Notes under the pieces: model-generated | The model's input: the letters and a program-made list of their open reading frames with translations, nothing else | The model's database searches: none | What the model was told of the DNA's origin: nothing | From: Aquimarina agarivorans | GTDB taxonomy: Bacteria; Bacteroidota; Bacteroidia; Flavobacteriales; Flavobacteriaceae | Direction of reading: 5' to 3' | DNA length: 42,644 nt | Assembly (NCBI RefSeq): GCF_000218485.1 | Contig: NZ_AFPB01000169.1 | Location: forward strand, 1 to 42,644 | Program-made: the position numbers and the translations under genes | In this document: one piece after another, positions 1-7,760 of the stretch | Position numbering within the stretch: the first letter of the stretch is position 1 | How the letters are laid out: the number at the start of each line of letters is the position of its first letter

Positions 1-67
1 TTTAATAAATACAGTAATTTTTATTCGCCTATATTTATTATCAAAATACGAATCATAAGCATATTTT

Positions 68-997
68 ATGAATTATACGTTACACCAACTACGCGTTTTT
101 ATTGAAATTGTTGAAAAGAAAAGCATTACTCGAGCAGCTGAAGCTTTATTTTTAACGCAACCTGCAGTGTCGATACAATTAAAAAACTTTCAAGATCAAT
201 TTCCGATTCCTTTAACTGAAATTGTTAGTAAAAAGCTTTACGTGACTGACTTTGGAATGGAAATCGCAGAAACTGCCAGACGTATACTAATTGAAGTAGA
301 TACTATTAATCACAAAACGCAAGCATTTCAAGGAAAACTAGCGGGAAGACTAAGATTATCGGTAGTATCCACTGGAAAATACGTTATGCCCTATTATTTA
401 TCTTCTTTTTTGGATGATCATCCTGCTATTGACTTTTCCATGGATGTTACTAACAAACAAAATGTTGTGTACCATTTGGAAAAAAACGAAGTTGATTTTG
501 CTCTTGTATCAGTATTGCCTGAACATTTAGGTTTAAATAGTATTCCATTAATAAAAAACTCATTATTTTTAGTAGGTGGTACTGAAAGAGAAAAAAAACG
601 CACCGGAAAAAAGGCACTTATTTTTAATGATGCTCCCCTGTTATATCGAGAAAAGGGATCTGCCACACGAAATGCAATGGAAGCTTTTATTGAGAAAAAG
701 AATTTACCCTCGGTAAAAAAAATTGAATTAACTTCCAATGAAGCCCTTAAACAAGCTGTAATTGCGGGTATGGGATACTCGATAATGCCATTGATAGGTA
801 TTAAAAATGCCGTTATTAATAATGAAATATCCATATTACCCTATTCTGGATTACCTATTGAAACGGAATGGAATATTGTATGGAGGAAAGACAAAACTTT
901 AACGCCTATTGCTAAAGCATTTATTGATTATATCAGTCTGGAGAAAGAATCTATTCGAGAGAAATATTTTTCATGGATTGATGATTTTACTAAATAA
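68..997 (+). CDS. LysR-family transcriptional regulator
   Basis: A full-length LysR-type regulator of 309 residues. Residues 1-60 form the winged helix-turn-helix (LHQLRVFIEIVEKKSITRAA, then LTQPAVSIQLKNF), the diagnostic LysR signature. From about residue 90 (GRLRLSVVSTGKYVMPYYLS) the protein is a periplasmic-binding-like effector domain. The text resembles the CbbR/CysB-like LysR branch common in Flavobacteria, where members often act on nitrogen, sulfur or carbon genes, but nothing here fixes the ligand. It stands alone: the next gene is convergent on the other strand, and whatever it controls may lie to the left of the window. The ATG at 68 is preceded by an AT-rich leader and gives the standard N-terminus. 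The family call is secure; the regulon is unknown. Confidence 0.93.
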   Translation: MNYTLHQLRVFIEIVEKKSITRAAEALFLTQPAVSIQLKNFQDQFPIPLTEIVSKKLYVTDFGMEIAETARRILIEVDTINHKTQAFQGKLAGRLRLSVVSTGKYVMPYYLSSFLDDHPAIDFSMDVTNKQNVVYHLEKNEVDFALVSVLPEHLGLNSIPLIKNSLFLVGGTEREKKRTGKKALIFNDAPLLYREKGSATRNAMEAFIEKKNLPSVKKIELTSNEALKQAVIAGMGYSIMPLIGIKNAVINNEISILPYSGLPIETEWNIVWRKDKTLTPIAKAFIDYISLEKESIREKYFSWIDDFTK

Positions 998-1083
998 TTG
1001 ATGTTACGCGGCAATTTTAGAAAAGTTGCTCTTAAGTGTTACTAACTCGTTAAGTTTTTTTCAATAGAAAGCAAACTAAAAAC

Positions 1084-3660
1084 TTAGTCCGTTATTTTTT
1101 CTTTTTGTTTTCTGTACATTAAGTCCGTTGCCTGCAGTAGCTTTTGCTTTAGATTGCTATCCAAATCAGGATGATCAGTCAAATAATGCTCCACCATTTC
1201 ATAAGCTTCTTGCGAATTGTATTTACCAATAGTGGCATTTAACCAACCTTTTGGAAAAAATATATCCCCTGTTTTTTGAATTTCTTCCAATAACGTTAAA
1301 CTTAAATTTACATACTTAATAGCTTCACCCTGCCGTAATGGATGATGGATGTAAGCACATGCTGTTTCCACCCAACTTTCTTTTTCTCTATTACTTGCAT
1401 TTTGTAACGCATTAAAAAAGGAGGCTCTTACATCAGAATTGTTGGATAATGCTGGAAGCATAAAATTAAATCGCTCTTTTTTATCTAGATTCGATTGTTT
1501 TAATTGAGTAGTTGCCAAAATTTCTGCTGTTTTTGGGTGACTATATAAAGCCAATAATGATGCTAATTTTGTGTAATCATCTTGATTTAACACTAAAGCA
1601 TTAATAGAAACTTGTTGACTCCAAATTTTATACAATTCTGTTACCCCGCTTTCTGAATATGCTATGTCTTGATACGTTTTAAAAAGTATTTTCTTTATAT
1701 TTTTTGAAGATTTGCCTTTTAATCTATCAAGTAAGAGAGCCTCTAATGCATCTTGATTTTTTAAACGATCAGCTGCTGTAAAATGATACCAAAACATTTC
1801 AGTAATTTGCTTACTGATTATTCTTAAAATGAGCTCATTTGACTCTAGGATCAGTCCTTTCTTTAAGCTTTCAAATACTGTTTCTTTTGGAATACTTCCA
1901 TTAAAAACAAGCTCAAAGTTATTTAAATACTCATGAGCACGAGAAACCTCTGACTTAATTTGAGCAATTTGATTTATTGCTGTGGCGTTGGTGGGGAATA
2001 CACCGTAACCAAAACCATTACTGTTATAAATAATATAGTTTGGTTTTGGTAATCCTTTTAGCTTTTGAATATCGACTGATGCCGACGAACTATTTATCGT
2101 AAATTTTTGAATTTTGTTGGGATACACCAAACTGATTTCAAAAATTTGAGGCCATATGTGATCTGATCCATCTTCGGCTTGTTGATTTATACGAAATGAT
2201 TTGATTGTGTTTTTGTCTGAATAAGCAATTTCACCGTTAAAAATGGGTCTGCCCGAAGAATTTACCCAAACATTACTCCATTTTTTTAAATCAAGCGGTA
2301 TCTTTTTATCCAAAATACGTATCAAATCATTCCATTCGGCACTGGAATTTGCAAATTTGTTTATGTACTCCTGCAACCCTTCCTTAAACAAATTTTCACC
2401 CAATGCCAACTCCAACTGACGCATCATTATTGGTGCTTTGTGATAAATAATACTTCCGTAAAGGGAACCTGCATTGTTTAGATTTTTTAATTGTTGACGA
2501 ATGGGATTCGTTCCCTTAGTTCGGTCTACTGCATATGCCCTGGGATAATGCGAGGTTAAAAATTGTAAATCATGGTTAATATCTGTAAATACTGGGTTTA
2601 CAATTTTATCAGCCATAAAATTTGCAAATACTTCCTTTAACCAAACATCATTAAACCACTGCATGGTTACCAAATTTCCAAACCACATATGCGCCGTTTC
2701 ATGGGCAATTAATTTGGCTCTGAATAATTCTTGATTTCTGGTTGCACTATCATCTAAAAAAAGACTTGAAGCTCTGTATTGAATTGCCCCTACATGTTCC
2801 ATGCCGCGGTACTGAAAACCCGGAATAACGGCAAAATCTAATTTTTGAAATGGAAATTTATACTGCGTATACGTTTCTAAAAAATCAAGCGAAGACTGAT
2901 GTAATTTAAAAATTGACTCCTCGCTTGCCAGTAGCTTTTCATTATTTGTTTCTCTATGTAGCATTTTCATAGGTTGTACTAATCCTTCGGCATTTGTTGT
3001 TTTAAATTTTCCTGCTACAAATGAAAAAAGATAAGTACTCATATTATCAGATTTTTTAAATTTGTAAGAAATTTTATCATTACCCTCAATATGTTTTTCT
3101 TCAATTGAAGATCCTGCCAAAACCTGCCATGCTTTTGGTGCAGTAAGGTTTAAAAAATAAGATGCTTTAATATTGGGTTGATCAAAACAAGGGAATAATG
3201 TTCGCGCTCTATCGGGCACTAATAAAGTGTATAAGTACTCTTCATTTCTGTTTAATGATAAATCCCCAGCAACAAAATCAATTTCAATAGTATTATCGCC
3301 TAATACTAAGTCATTATGATTAATAATAACATGCTCTTTCTCAAAATTTATTGGTACGTTATTTTTGTTGACTATTACTTTTTTAATAGCGTTTTCAGCT
3401 GCTTTGAAATCAAGATATAAAGGATTTGATAAATCTAAAAGAGTAGCATATATCAAAACTTTTGATTGAATTGGACTATCTTTTTTTTCAGGTATATCAA
3501 ATGTTAAATGGTATTGAACGTCTTTGAGCTGTTTAGTCCGATAATTAGCCATTTCTAAAGGAACACCAATACTATTTTTCAGTAATCTATTTGTTTTTGA
3601 AGTTTGCGCTACCGATAACTTATAAAAAAGACACAAAAATACACAGATAGCAAATTTCAT
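1084..3660 (-). CDS. Secreted M1-family zinc aminopeptidase
   Basis: A gluzincin (M1) metallopeptidase of 858 residues, expected to remove N-terminal residues from peptides outside the cytoplasm. Residues 1-18 are a signal peptide (hydrophobic core ending SVAQ). The N-terminal beta-sandwich occupies about 40-240. The exopeptidase motif region reads YRGMEHVGAIQYR near residue 285, a variant of the usual GAMEN. The zinc site HETAH is at about 320-324 and the third ligand Glu about 343 (LKEVFANF), with the 18-residue spacing expected of M1 enzymes. The C-terminal half is helical, as in the ERAP-like C-terminal domain. It has no T9SS sorting domain, so it is probably periplasmic. It is monocistronic and convergent with the LysR gene. 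Confidence 0.93.
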   Translation of the reverse strand: MKFAICVFLCLFYKLSVAQTSKTNRLLKNSIGVPLEMANYRTKQLKDVQYHLTFDIPEKKDSPIQSKVLIYATLLDLSNPLYLDFKAAENAIKKVIVNKNNVPINFEKEHVIINHNDLVLGDNTIEIDFVAGDLSLNRNEEYLYTLLVPDRARTLFPCFDQPNIKASYFLNLTAPKAWQVLAGSSIEEKHIEGNDKISYKFKKSDNMSTYLFSFVAGKFKTTNAEGLVQPMKMLHRETNNEKLLASEESIFKLHQSSLDFLETYTQYKFPFQKLDFAVIPGFQYRGMEHVGAIQYRASSLFLDDSATRNQELFRAKLIAHETAHMWFGNLVTMQWFNDVWLKEVFANFMADKIVNPVFTDINHDLQFLTSHYPRAYAVDRTKGTNPIRQQLKNLNNAGSLYGSIIYHKAPIMMRQLELALGENLFKEGLQEYINKFANSSAEWNDLIRILDKKIPLDLKKWSNVWVNSSGRPIFNGEIAYSDKNTIKSFRINQQAEDGSDHIWPQIFEISLVYPNKIQKFTINSSSASVDIQKLKGLPKPNYIIYNSNGFGYGVFPTNATAINQIAQIKSEVSRAHEYLNNFELVFNGSIPKETVFESLKKGLILESNELILRIISKQITEMFWYHFTAADRLKNQDALEALLLDRLKGKSSKNIKKILFKTYQDIAYSESGVTELYKIWSQQVSINALVLNQDDYTKLASLLALYSHPKTAEILATTQLKQSNLDKKERFNFMLPALSNNSDVRASFFNALQNASNREKESWVETACAYIHHPLRQGEAIKYVNLSLTLLEEIQKTGDIFFPKGWLNATIGKYNSQEAYEMVEHYLTDHPDLDSNLKQKLLQATDLMYRKQKEKITD

Positions 3661-3980
3661 AGTATAATTTTTTTGAAAGATAATTATTTAAAACTAGTCT
3701 ACACTTAGTATTTATAATGATTTAACTAAGCTATTAAGTGAAGTGTTTTTAACTGTATCACTTGAACACTTCCATTATTTTGCAAGTAGCTCTTGCTTAT
3801 TAAATAGTAATTTTTTGACCATTTCTTTATTTTTTGCTACTGAAACTGCGAAACGCAAAATTTCCTTATTGTAGAAAATTCTTAATTTTGGAAACAGTTT
3901 GTTAGTAAAATAACAGTTTAATCCACGGAAATTATGGTTGAATTACTATAACTTTACCGCTATTAAATAGAAACAAAGCC
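3661..3980. other. Intergenic region between the M1 peptidase and divIC-like genes
   Basis: This 320-bp divergent spacer must contain promoters for both flanking genes. I see no ORF or RNA gene. On the plus strand TAATTTTG at 3883-3890 fits the Bacteroidota -7 consensus TAnnTTTG, but no clear -33 TTTG lies at the right distance, so the promoter is only a candidate. Confidence 0.4.
3883..3890 (+). promoter_or_regulatory. Candidate Bacteroidota -7 promoter element for the divIC-mutA operon
   Basis: The octamer TAATTTTG matches the TAnnTTTG -7 box used by the primary sigma factor of Bacteroidota. It lies 90 bp before the TTG start at 3981. A matching -33 TTTG was not found, so the call is weak. 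Confidence 0.25.
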
Positions 3981-4310
3981 TTGAAATTAAAACAGTTTTT
4001 CACTAAAAGATACTTTAAATTTATAAGTAATAAATACTTATTTATTGCTTTGTTTTTTACTGTATGGATGCTTTTTTTTGATACCAACTCATGGTTAATT
4101 CATAGGACTTTAGATAAAGAGTTGAATGTACTTGAAGAAAATAAAAAATACTACCAAACAGAAATTACAAAAGATGAAAAGTTAATTAAAATTTTAAAGG
4201 ATAGCAGCGGTTTAGAAAATTATGCACGAGAAAAATACTTCATGAAAAAAGAAAATGAAGATATTTACATCATTGAATACGATAAAAATAGTATCGATGA
4301 AAATCAATAA
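3981..4310 (+). CDS. DivIC/FtsB-like septum formation initiator
   Basis: A bitopic division protein of 109 residues that in this family works with FtsL and FtsQ/DivIB at the septum. One transmembrane segment spans about 20-35 (YLFIALFFTVWMLFF). It is followed by the DTNSW and LIHRTLDKEL block typical of flavobacterial members, and a coiled coil from about 45 to 75. The C-terminal block ENYAREKYFMKKENEDIYII is the classic DivIC end. The reading frame starts with TTG at 3981. No in-frame ATG gives a complete transmembrane helix, so TTG is the best start. The downstream mutase-like gene overlaps its last 14 bases, indicating an operon. In related genomes this gene commonly sits next to the methylmalonyl-CoA mutase genes. 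Confidence 0.88.
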   Translation: MKLKQFFTKRYFKFISNKYLFIALFFTVWMLFFDTNSWLIHRTLDKELNVLEENKKYYQTEITKDEKLIKILKDSSGLENYAREKYFMKKENEDIYIIEYDKNSIDENQ

Positions 4311-5613
4311 GCTCAATTTTGAAAAATTTGCTTCTGTAACTGCTAAGCAGTGGAAACAAAAAATCCAATATGAATTACAGGGGGAGGACTATCAAAAAAC
4401 CTTAGTGACTGTTAATACCGACAATATTCCGCAATTGCCATTTTATACGCAGGAAGCTATTAAAAAGAAAAGTGTTGTTCATTTTCCTAAAAAAACAAAT
4501 GCTTGTTTACAAATAGCCGTAATTGGTGAAACCATTTCCAATAAGGAAGCACTTAAAGGCATCTCTTTAGGGTTTACAAGTGTATTTTTTACAGTATATG
4601 ACAAAAAAATTGACGTTGTTCAATTATTACAAAACATTACGATTCCAATTTTTATTTATCCTCTTTTTTTGAACGTTGAGTTTTGTGCTGAAATTCAAAA
4701 AAAATTTAAAAATGTTACCATACTATTTGACCCCATTGGTAAAATAACACAAACTGGCAATTGGTACCGAAACTTTAAACATGATTTTGATCAACTAAAT
4801 AAGCTGTTAAATGACTCTCCTAATAGCCTATTAATAAATCAAAGCTTGTTTCATGATGCTGGAGCATCACCAGTACAACAACTAGCTTATAGCCTAACAC
4901 AATTGACTCAATATAATGAACACATTGACTTAACAACGTGTAAAACCGTAAACTTTATAGTTTCTACCGGCGTGGATTTTTATTTGGAAATTGCCAAATT
5001 GAAAGCTCTAAGGGTTTTAACCGAAAGTTATTTTAGCAATCACAATTTATCTATAAAATGCGTATTAATTCAGCAAAAAAGCTATCGTAATATTCATTTA
5101 TTTGATCAAGATATTAACAGTGAAATTAGTAGTATTGAACAAGAAATAGGTAGATTTTCTGGTGTGAATCATATCAATAGCGTGCCTAAAGACTATTATT
5201 TTTTTGAAGAAGACTTTTCCTGCATTATTAAAAATCACAATCAATTAATACGTAAAACAAATAGCATAAATAAAACTGAAAACATAACCGATGCTTTTTT
5301 TATTGAAAAGTTGACGCAACAACTTATTGACAAAACTCAAACATTAATGAATACTATTCAAAAAGGCGGAGGTTTTACCCATCAATTGCAAAAAGGATTG
5401 CTACATAAAAAAATTAAAGAAAAGGAAAGTGCAGAGCAATTAGCTTTCAATAAAAAATTTACTGTACCGCGCCCAGAAACGATTAAAAATCCTATAAATT
5501 ACCCTTTTAAAAAAAATAGTACTAAAAAAAAACTGTGGCAACCAATAGTAAAAAAGCGTTTGACTGCTCCACAAGAAAAACCCATTTGGGACAATTTATA
5601 TTCCAATGAATAG
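4297..5613 (+). CDS. mutA: Divergent methylmalonyl-CoA mutase small-subunit (MutA)-like protein
   Basis: Recognisable as the small (beta) subunit of methylmalonyl-CoA mutase, about 438 residues from the ATG at 4297. That start, MKINKLNFEKFASVTAKQWK, resembles family N-termini; an upstream ATG at 4255 only adds sequence that overlaps divIC. Family traits include a fragmentary TIM-barrel region, STGVDFYLEIAKLKALR in the middle and a C-terminal IEKLTQQLIDKTQTLMNTIQ followed by KGGGF. However, blocks that are normally strongly conserved are eroded. Where family members have a glycine-rich LGGA segment and a RNxxxILKEES-like stretch, this protein reads FSGVNHINSVPKDYYFF and IIKNHNQLIRKTNS. The small subunit is structural even in active enzymes, so loss of activity is not proven. 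The next ORF overlaps its stop by 8 bases. Confidence 0.72.
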   Translation: MKINKLNFEKFASVTAKQWKQKIQYELQGEDYQKTLVTVNTDNIPQLPFYTQEAIKKKSVVHFPKKTNACLQIAVIGETISNKEALKGISLGFTSVFFTVYDKKIDVVQLLQNITIPIFIYPLFLNVEFCAEIQKKFKNVTILFDPIGKITQTGNWYRNFKHDFDQLNKLLNDSPNSLLINQSLFHDAGASPVQQLAYSLTQLTQYNEHIDLTTCKTVNFIVSTGVDFYLEIAKLKALRVLTESYFSNHNLSIKCVLIQQKSYRNIHLFDQDINSEISSIEQEIGRFSGVNHINSVPKDYYFFEEDFSCIIKNHNQLIRKTNSINKTENITDAFFIEKLTQQLIDKTQTLMNTIQKGGGFTHQLQKGLLHKKIKEKESAEQLAFNKKFTVPRPETIKNPINYPFKKNSTKKKLWQPIVKKRLTAPQEKPIWDNLYSNE

Positions 5614-6199
5614 TATTTCAGTAAACTACATTGCTCAAGAACTACAAAACCAAGACCAGCAACAAGCCGCTGGGTTCCCTCCTTTTACTCGCGGATACAA
5701 AACACATCAATTTGTTACGACTTTAAAAGTAGCGTTAACAACATCACAAACGATACATTTTGAGTTAGCTGAGTTTTCAATAAATAATTTAGTTATTCTT
5801 TTTAAACAAATTAAGACCAACATACAAACCTTAGATCAAGCAAGCAAGGTCAATTTAAGAATACCCATAACAACAGCAACAAATACAACTATTTATACGC
5901 GAGTACTTCGCTTTTTGTTAGCTTATATTTGCCATGATTTGTTTGACAATCCTAGCTATTTAAAATTCAATTTTATTGCTTTTGCAGAAAACATCCCATC
6001 CGTAGCATCCATTTATTACCTAGCCAACATGGCTCAAATTGATTTTATTATAGTAGATCCCATTATGTTAAATCGTTTTAAAAAAATACGTAATTTATTA
6101 AGTTCTACACCTATCGATTGTTTATCAGGAAGTCATACGATTGAAAGAGATACAGCTTCATTAATTTCTGAAATTTGTCCTAAAATTTCTATTTCGTGA
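5606..6199 (+). CDS. Short ORF in the mutB position; possible shrunken MutB-like remnant
   Basis: A protein of 197 residues whose ATG overlaps the mutA-like stop, so the two are probably co-translated. The normal large subunit MutB in this position is about 700 residues and ends in a B12-binding domain with DxHxxG. Here that domain is absent. The segment QQAAGFPPFTRGYKTHQF (residues about 19-36) resembles the N-terminal GIPPFLRGPYxTMY block of MutB. LVILFKQI and the following LRIPITTATNTTIY may match the early barrel strands. Everything else is too diverged for me to align. It lacks the parts needed for mutase catalysis. It could be a decayed gene with an open frame or a repurposed protein; the MutB link is an inference from one motif plus gene order. 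Confidence 0.5.
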   Translation: MNSISVNYIAQELQNQDQQQAAGFPPFTRGYKTHQFVTTLKVALTTSQTIHFELAEFSINNLVILFKQIKTNIQTLDQASKVNLRIPITTATNTTIYTRVLRFLLAYICHDLFDNPSYLKFNFIAFAENIPSVASIYYLANMAQIDFIIVDPIMLNRFKKIRNLLSSTPIDCLSGSHTIERDTASLISEICPKISIS

Positions 6200-6251
6200 A
6201 ATAAATTGTGGTTCTAAGGTTTTATATTGTAAATTCATCAAAAATACAAAC

Positions 6252-7034
6252 ATGAATTATACCGCTAAAATGTTGCGTGACGACGCTTTAAAAGGAAAAA
6301 CTATAGTAGTAACTGGCGGTGGTAGTGGGCTAGGAAAATCCATGACTACCTACTTCATGGAACTTGGGGCCAATGTAGTTATAACATCTCGTAATCTAGA
6401 AAAATTAGAGCAAGTTAAGGTAGAATTAGAAGAAAAAACTGGAAGTAAATGCCTTGCATTGGCTTGTGATGTACGAAATATTGAAGAAGTTGAGGCTATG
6501 CACCAAAAAGCTATTGAAACTTTTGGAAAGGTAGATGTTTTACTTAACAACGCGGCAGGTAATTTTATATCACCCACCGAACGCCTTTCTGCAAATGCGT
6601 TTGATACTATTATTGATATTGTACTAAAAGGCACCAAAAATTGCACTCTTACCTTCGGAAAACACTGGATTGATACTAAACAAAAAAATACTAGTATACT
6701 TAATATAGTAACCACCTATGCTTGGACTGGCTCAGCTTACGTAGTACCAAGTGCTACAGCTAAAGCAGGTGTTTTAGCAATGACTAGGTCCTTAGCCGTG
6801 GAATGGGCTAAATACGGAATGCGCTTTAATGCTATTGCTCCAGGACCATTTCCTACTAAAGGAGCTTGGGATAGATTACTCCCTGAAGATATTAGAGATA
6901 AATTTGATTTAGCAAAAAAAGTTCCTTTAAAAAGAGTAGGCGATCATCAAGAACTTGCCAACTTAGCAGCTTACTTAGTCTCCGATTTTTCCGCTTACAT
7001 GAATGGCGAAGTAATTACTATTGGATGGAGGTGA
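6252..7034 (+). CDS. SDR-family oxidoreductase (2,4-dienoyl-CoA reductase-like), C-terminus lost to a frameshift
   Basis: A short-chain dehydrogenase with the Rossmann motif TGGGSGLG (about residues 21-28), the NNAAGNF block, and a catalytic region centred near 155-175. There the usual Tyr of the YxxxK motif is replaced within SATAKAGV, as happens in peroxisomal-type 2,4-dienoyl-CoA reductases. It most likely reduces enoyl-CoA-type substrates during unsaturated fatty acid breakdown, but the substrate is inferred. The frame ends GEVITIGWR-stop, which is unusual for the family. Removing one G at 7023/7024 restores GEVITIDGGEWLKGAG and continues to a stop at 7134, giving the normal C-terminus. 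The sequence as given therefore encodes a protein about 35 residues short. Confidence 0.9.
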   Translation: MNYTAKMLRDDALKGKTIVVTGGGSGLGKSMTTYFMELGANVVITSRNLEKLEQVKVELEEKTGSKCLALACDVRNIEEVEAMHQKAIETFGKVDVLLNNAAGNFISPTERLSANAFDTIIDIVLKGTKNCTLTFGKHWIDTKQKNTSILNIVTTYAWTGSAYVVPSATAKAGVLAMTRSLAVEWAKYGMRFNAIAPGPFPTKGAWDRLLPEDIRDKFDLAKKVPLKRVGDHQELANLAAYLVSDFSAYMNGEVITIGWR

Positions 7035-7134
7035 ATGGCTTAAAGGAGCAGGACAAATGAATTTGTTGGAGCAAATACCTAAAGAGCTATGGGATCAACT
7101 GGAAGCCGCTATACGATCAAAAAAAAGAAATTAG
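7035..7134 (+). pseudogene. Out-of-frame C-terminal tail of the SDR gene
   Basis: In the +1 frame relative to the upstream ORF this stretch reads EWLKGAGQMNLLEQIPKELW and further to a TAG at 7132-7134. It is the expected end of 2,4-dienoyl-CoA reductase-like SDRs. It is cut off by a single extra G in the ATTGGATGGAGG context at 7020-7031. Confidence 0.8.
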
Positions 7135-7265
7135 TTTTACTAAAAATCTCAAATTATATTTACATAAAAAATTTGGCTCAATAATTGCAAAATGATATTA
7201 TAAGTTTCATTTTTTTATTGAAAAAAATGTATTATTGCAACCTTAACCCTCAAAAAGAATTAATT

Positions 7266-7700
7266 ATGAAAAAAAAATTCAAATTTTTAACTTTAACCAT
7301 TGCGTTATTATTTTCTGCCGTAGCTTTTGCGCAAAGTGTAGAATTTGCTACCCCTCCAAAAATGTACATCCCAAAAGCTCAAAGTATTCCTGGATTTAAA
7401 ATTAAGTATACTGCTAGCAAACCAGGTACCATTTATTTAGGAATTAAAAAAGATGGCAAGGTTATTGGTAATGGAGTTTATAAAGTTGAAGGTGCAGGAA
7501 CAAAAACTATTGATTTAAGTTTATGGATTTGGGAAGGAGCTGCTCAGCTTACAAAAAAATCGAACTATACGTATACATTATCAATGTGGGCAGATCCTGA
7601 AAATGTTTTTAAACATTTAGTTGATGAAATTACTCCAATTGATGGTGTAACATTAGGAAAACCTAAAAAGAAGAAAAAGAAGAAAAAGAAGAAAAACTAA
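7266..7700 (+). CDS. Small secreted protein with a poly-lysine tail
   Basis: About 144 residues from the ATG at 7266. A longer frame from 7185 exists, but the 7266 start gives a clean signal peptide, MKKKFKFLTLTIALLFSAVA cut after FAQ. The mature part looks like a single small beta-rich domain: SIPGFKIKYTASKPGTIYLG, then GNGVYKVEGAGTKTIDLSLW, repeated aromatic positions and no cysteines. It ends in ten consecutive lysines and Asn, encoded by AAA/AAG codons in a 9-bp periodic repeat. I do not recognise a function. The basic tail could bind nucleic acid, polysaccharide or acidic lipid, but that is a guess. A strong terminator follows at 7721. Confidence 0.8.
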   Translation: MKKKFKFLTLTIALLFSAVAFAQSVEFATPPKMYIPKAQSIPGFKIKYTASKPGTIYLGIKKDGKVIGNGVYKVEGAGTKTIDLSLWIWEGAAQLTKKSNYTYTLSMWADPENVFKHLVDEITPIDGVTLGKPKKKKKKKKKKN

Positions 7701-7720
7701 TTTAACTTCTTAACTAAATA

Positions 7721-7753
7721 AAACCCCATTTGTATTGGTAACAATTGGGGTTT
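7721..7753. terminator. Bidirectional intrinsic terminator between convergent genes
   Basis: Stem AAACCCCA (7721-7728) pairs with TGGGGTTT (7746-7753), with a nested TTGT/ACAA pairing. A/T runs flank both sides. It sits between the stop of the poly-lysine gene and the stop of nnr on the other strand, so it can serve both. Confidence 0.8.
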
Positions 7754-7760
7754 CTTATTT

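Noticed and set aside
998..1083. Weak hairpin CAATTTT/AAAGTTG between the convergent LysR and M1 peptidase genes
   Set aside because: A short A/T-rich stem with no directly adjoining T-run; not good enough to call a terminator.
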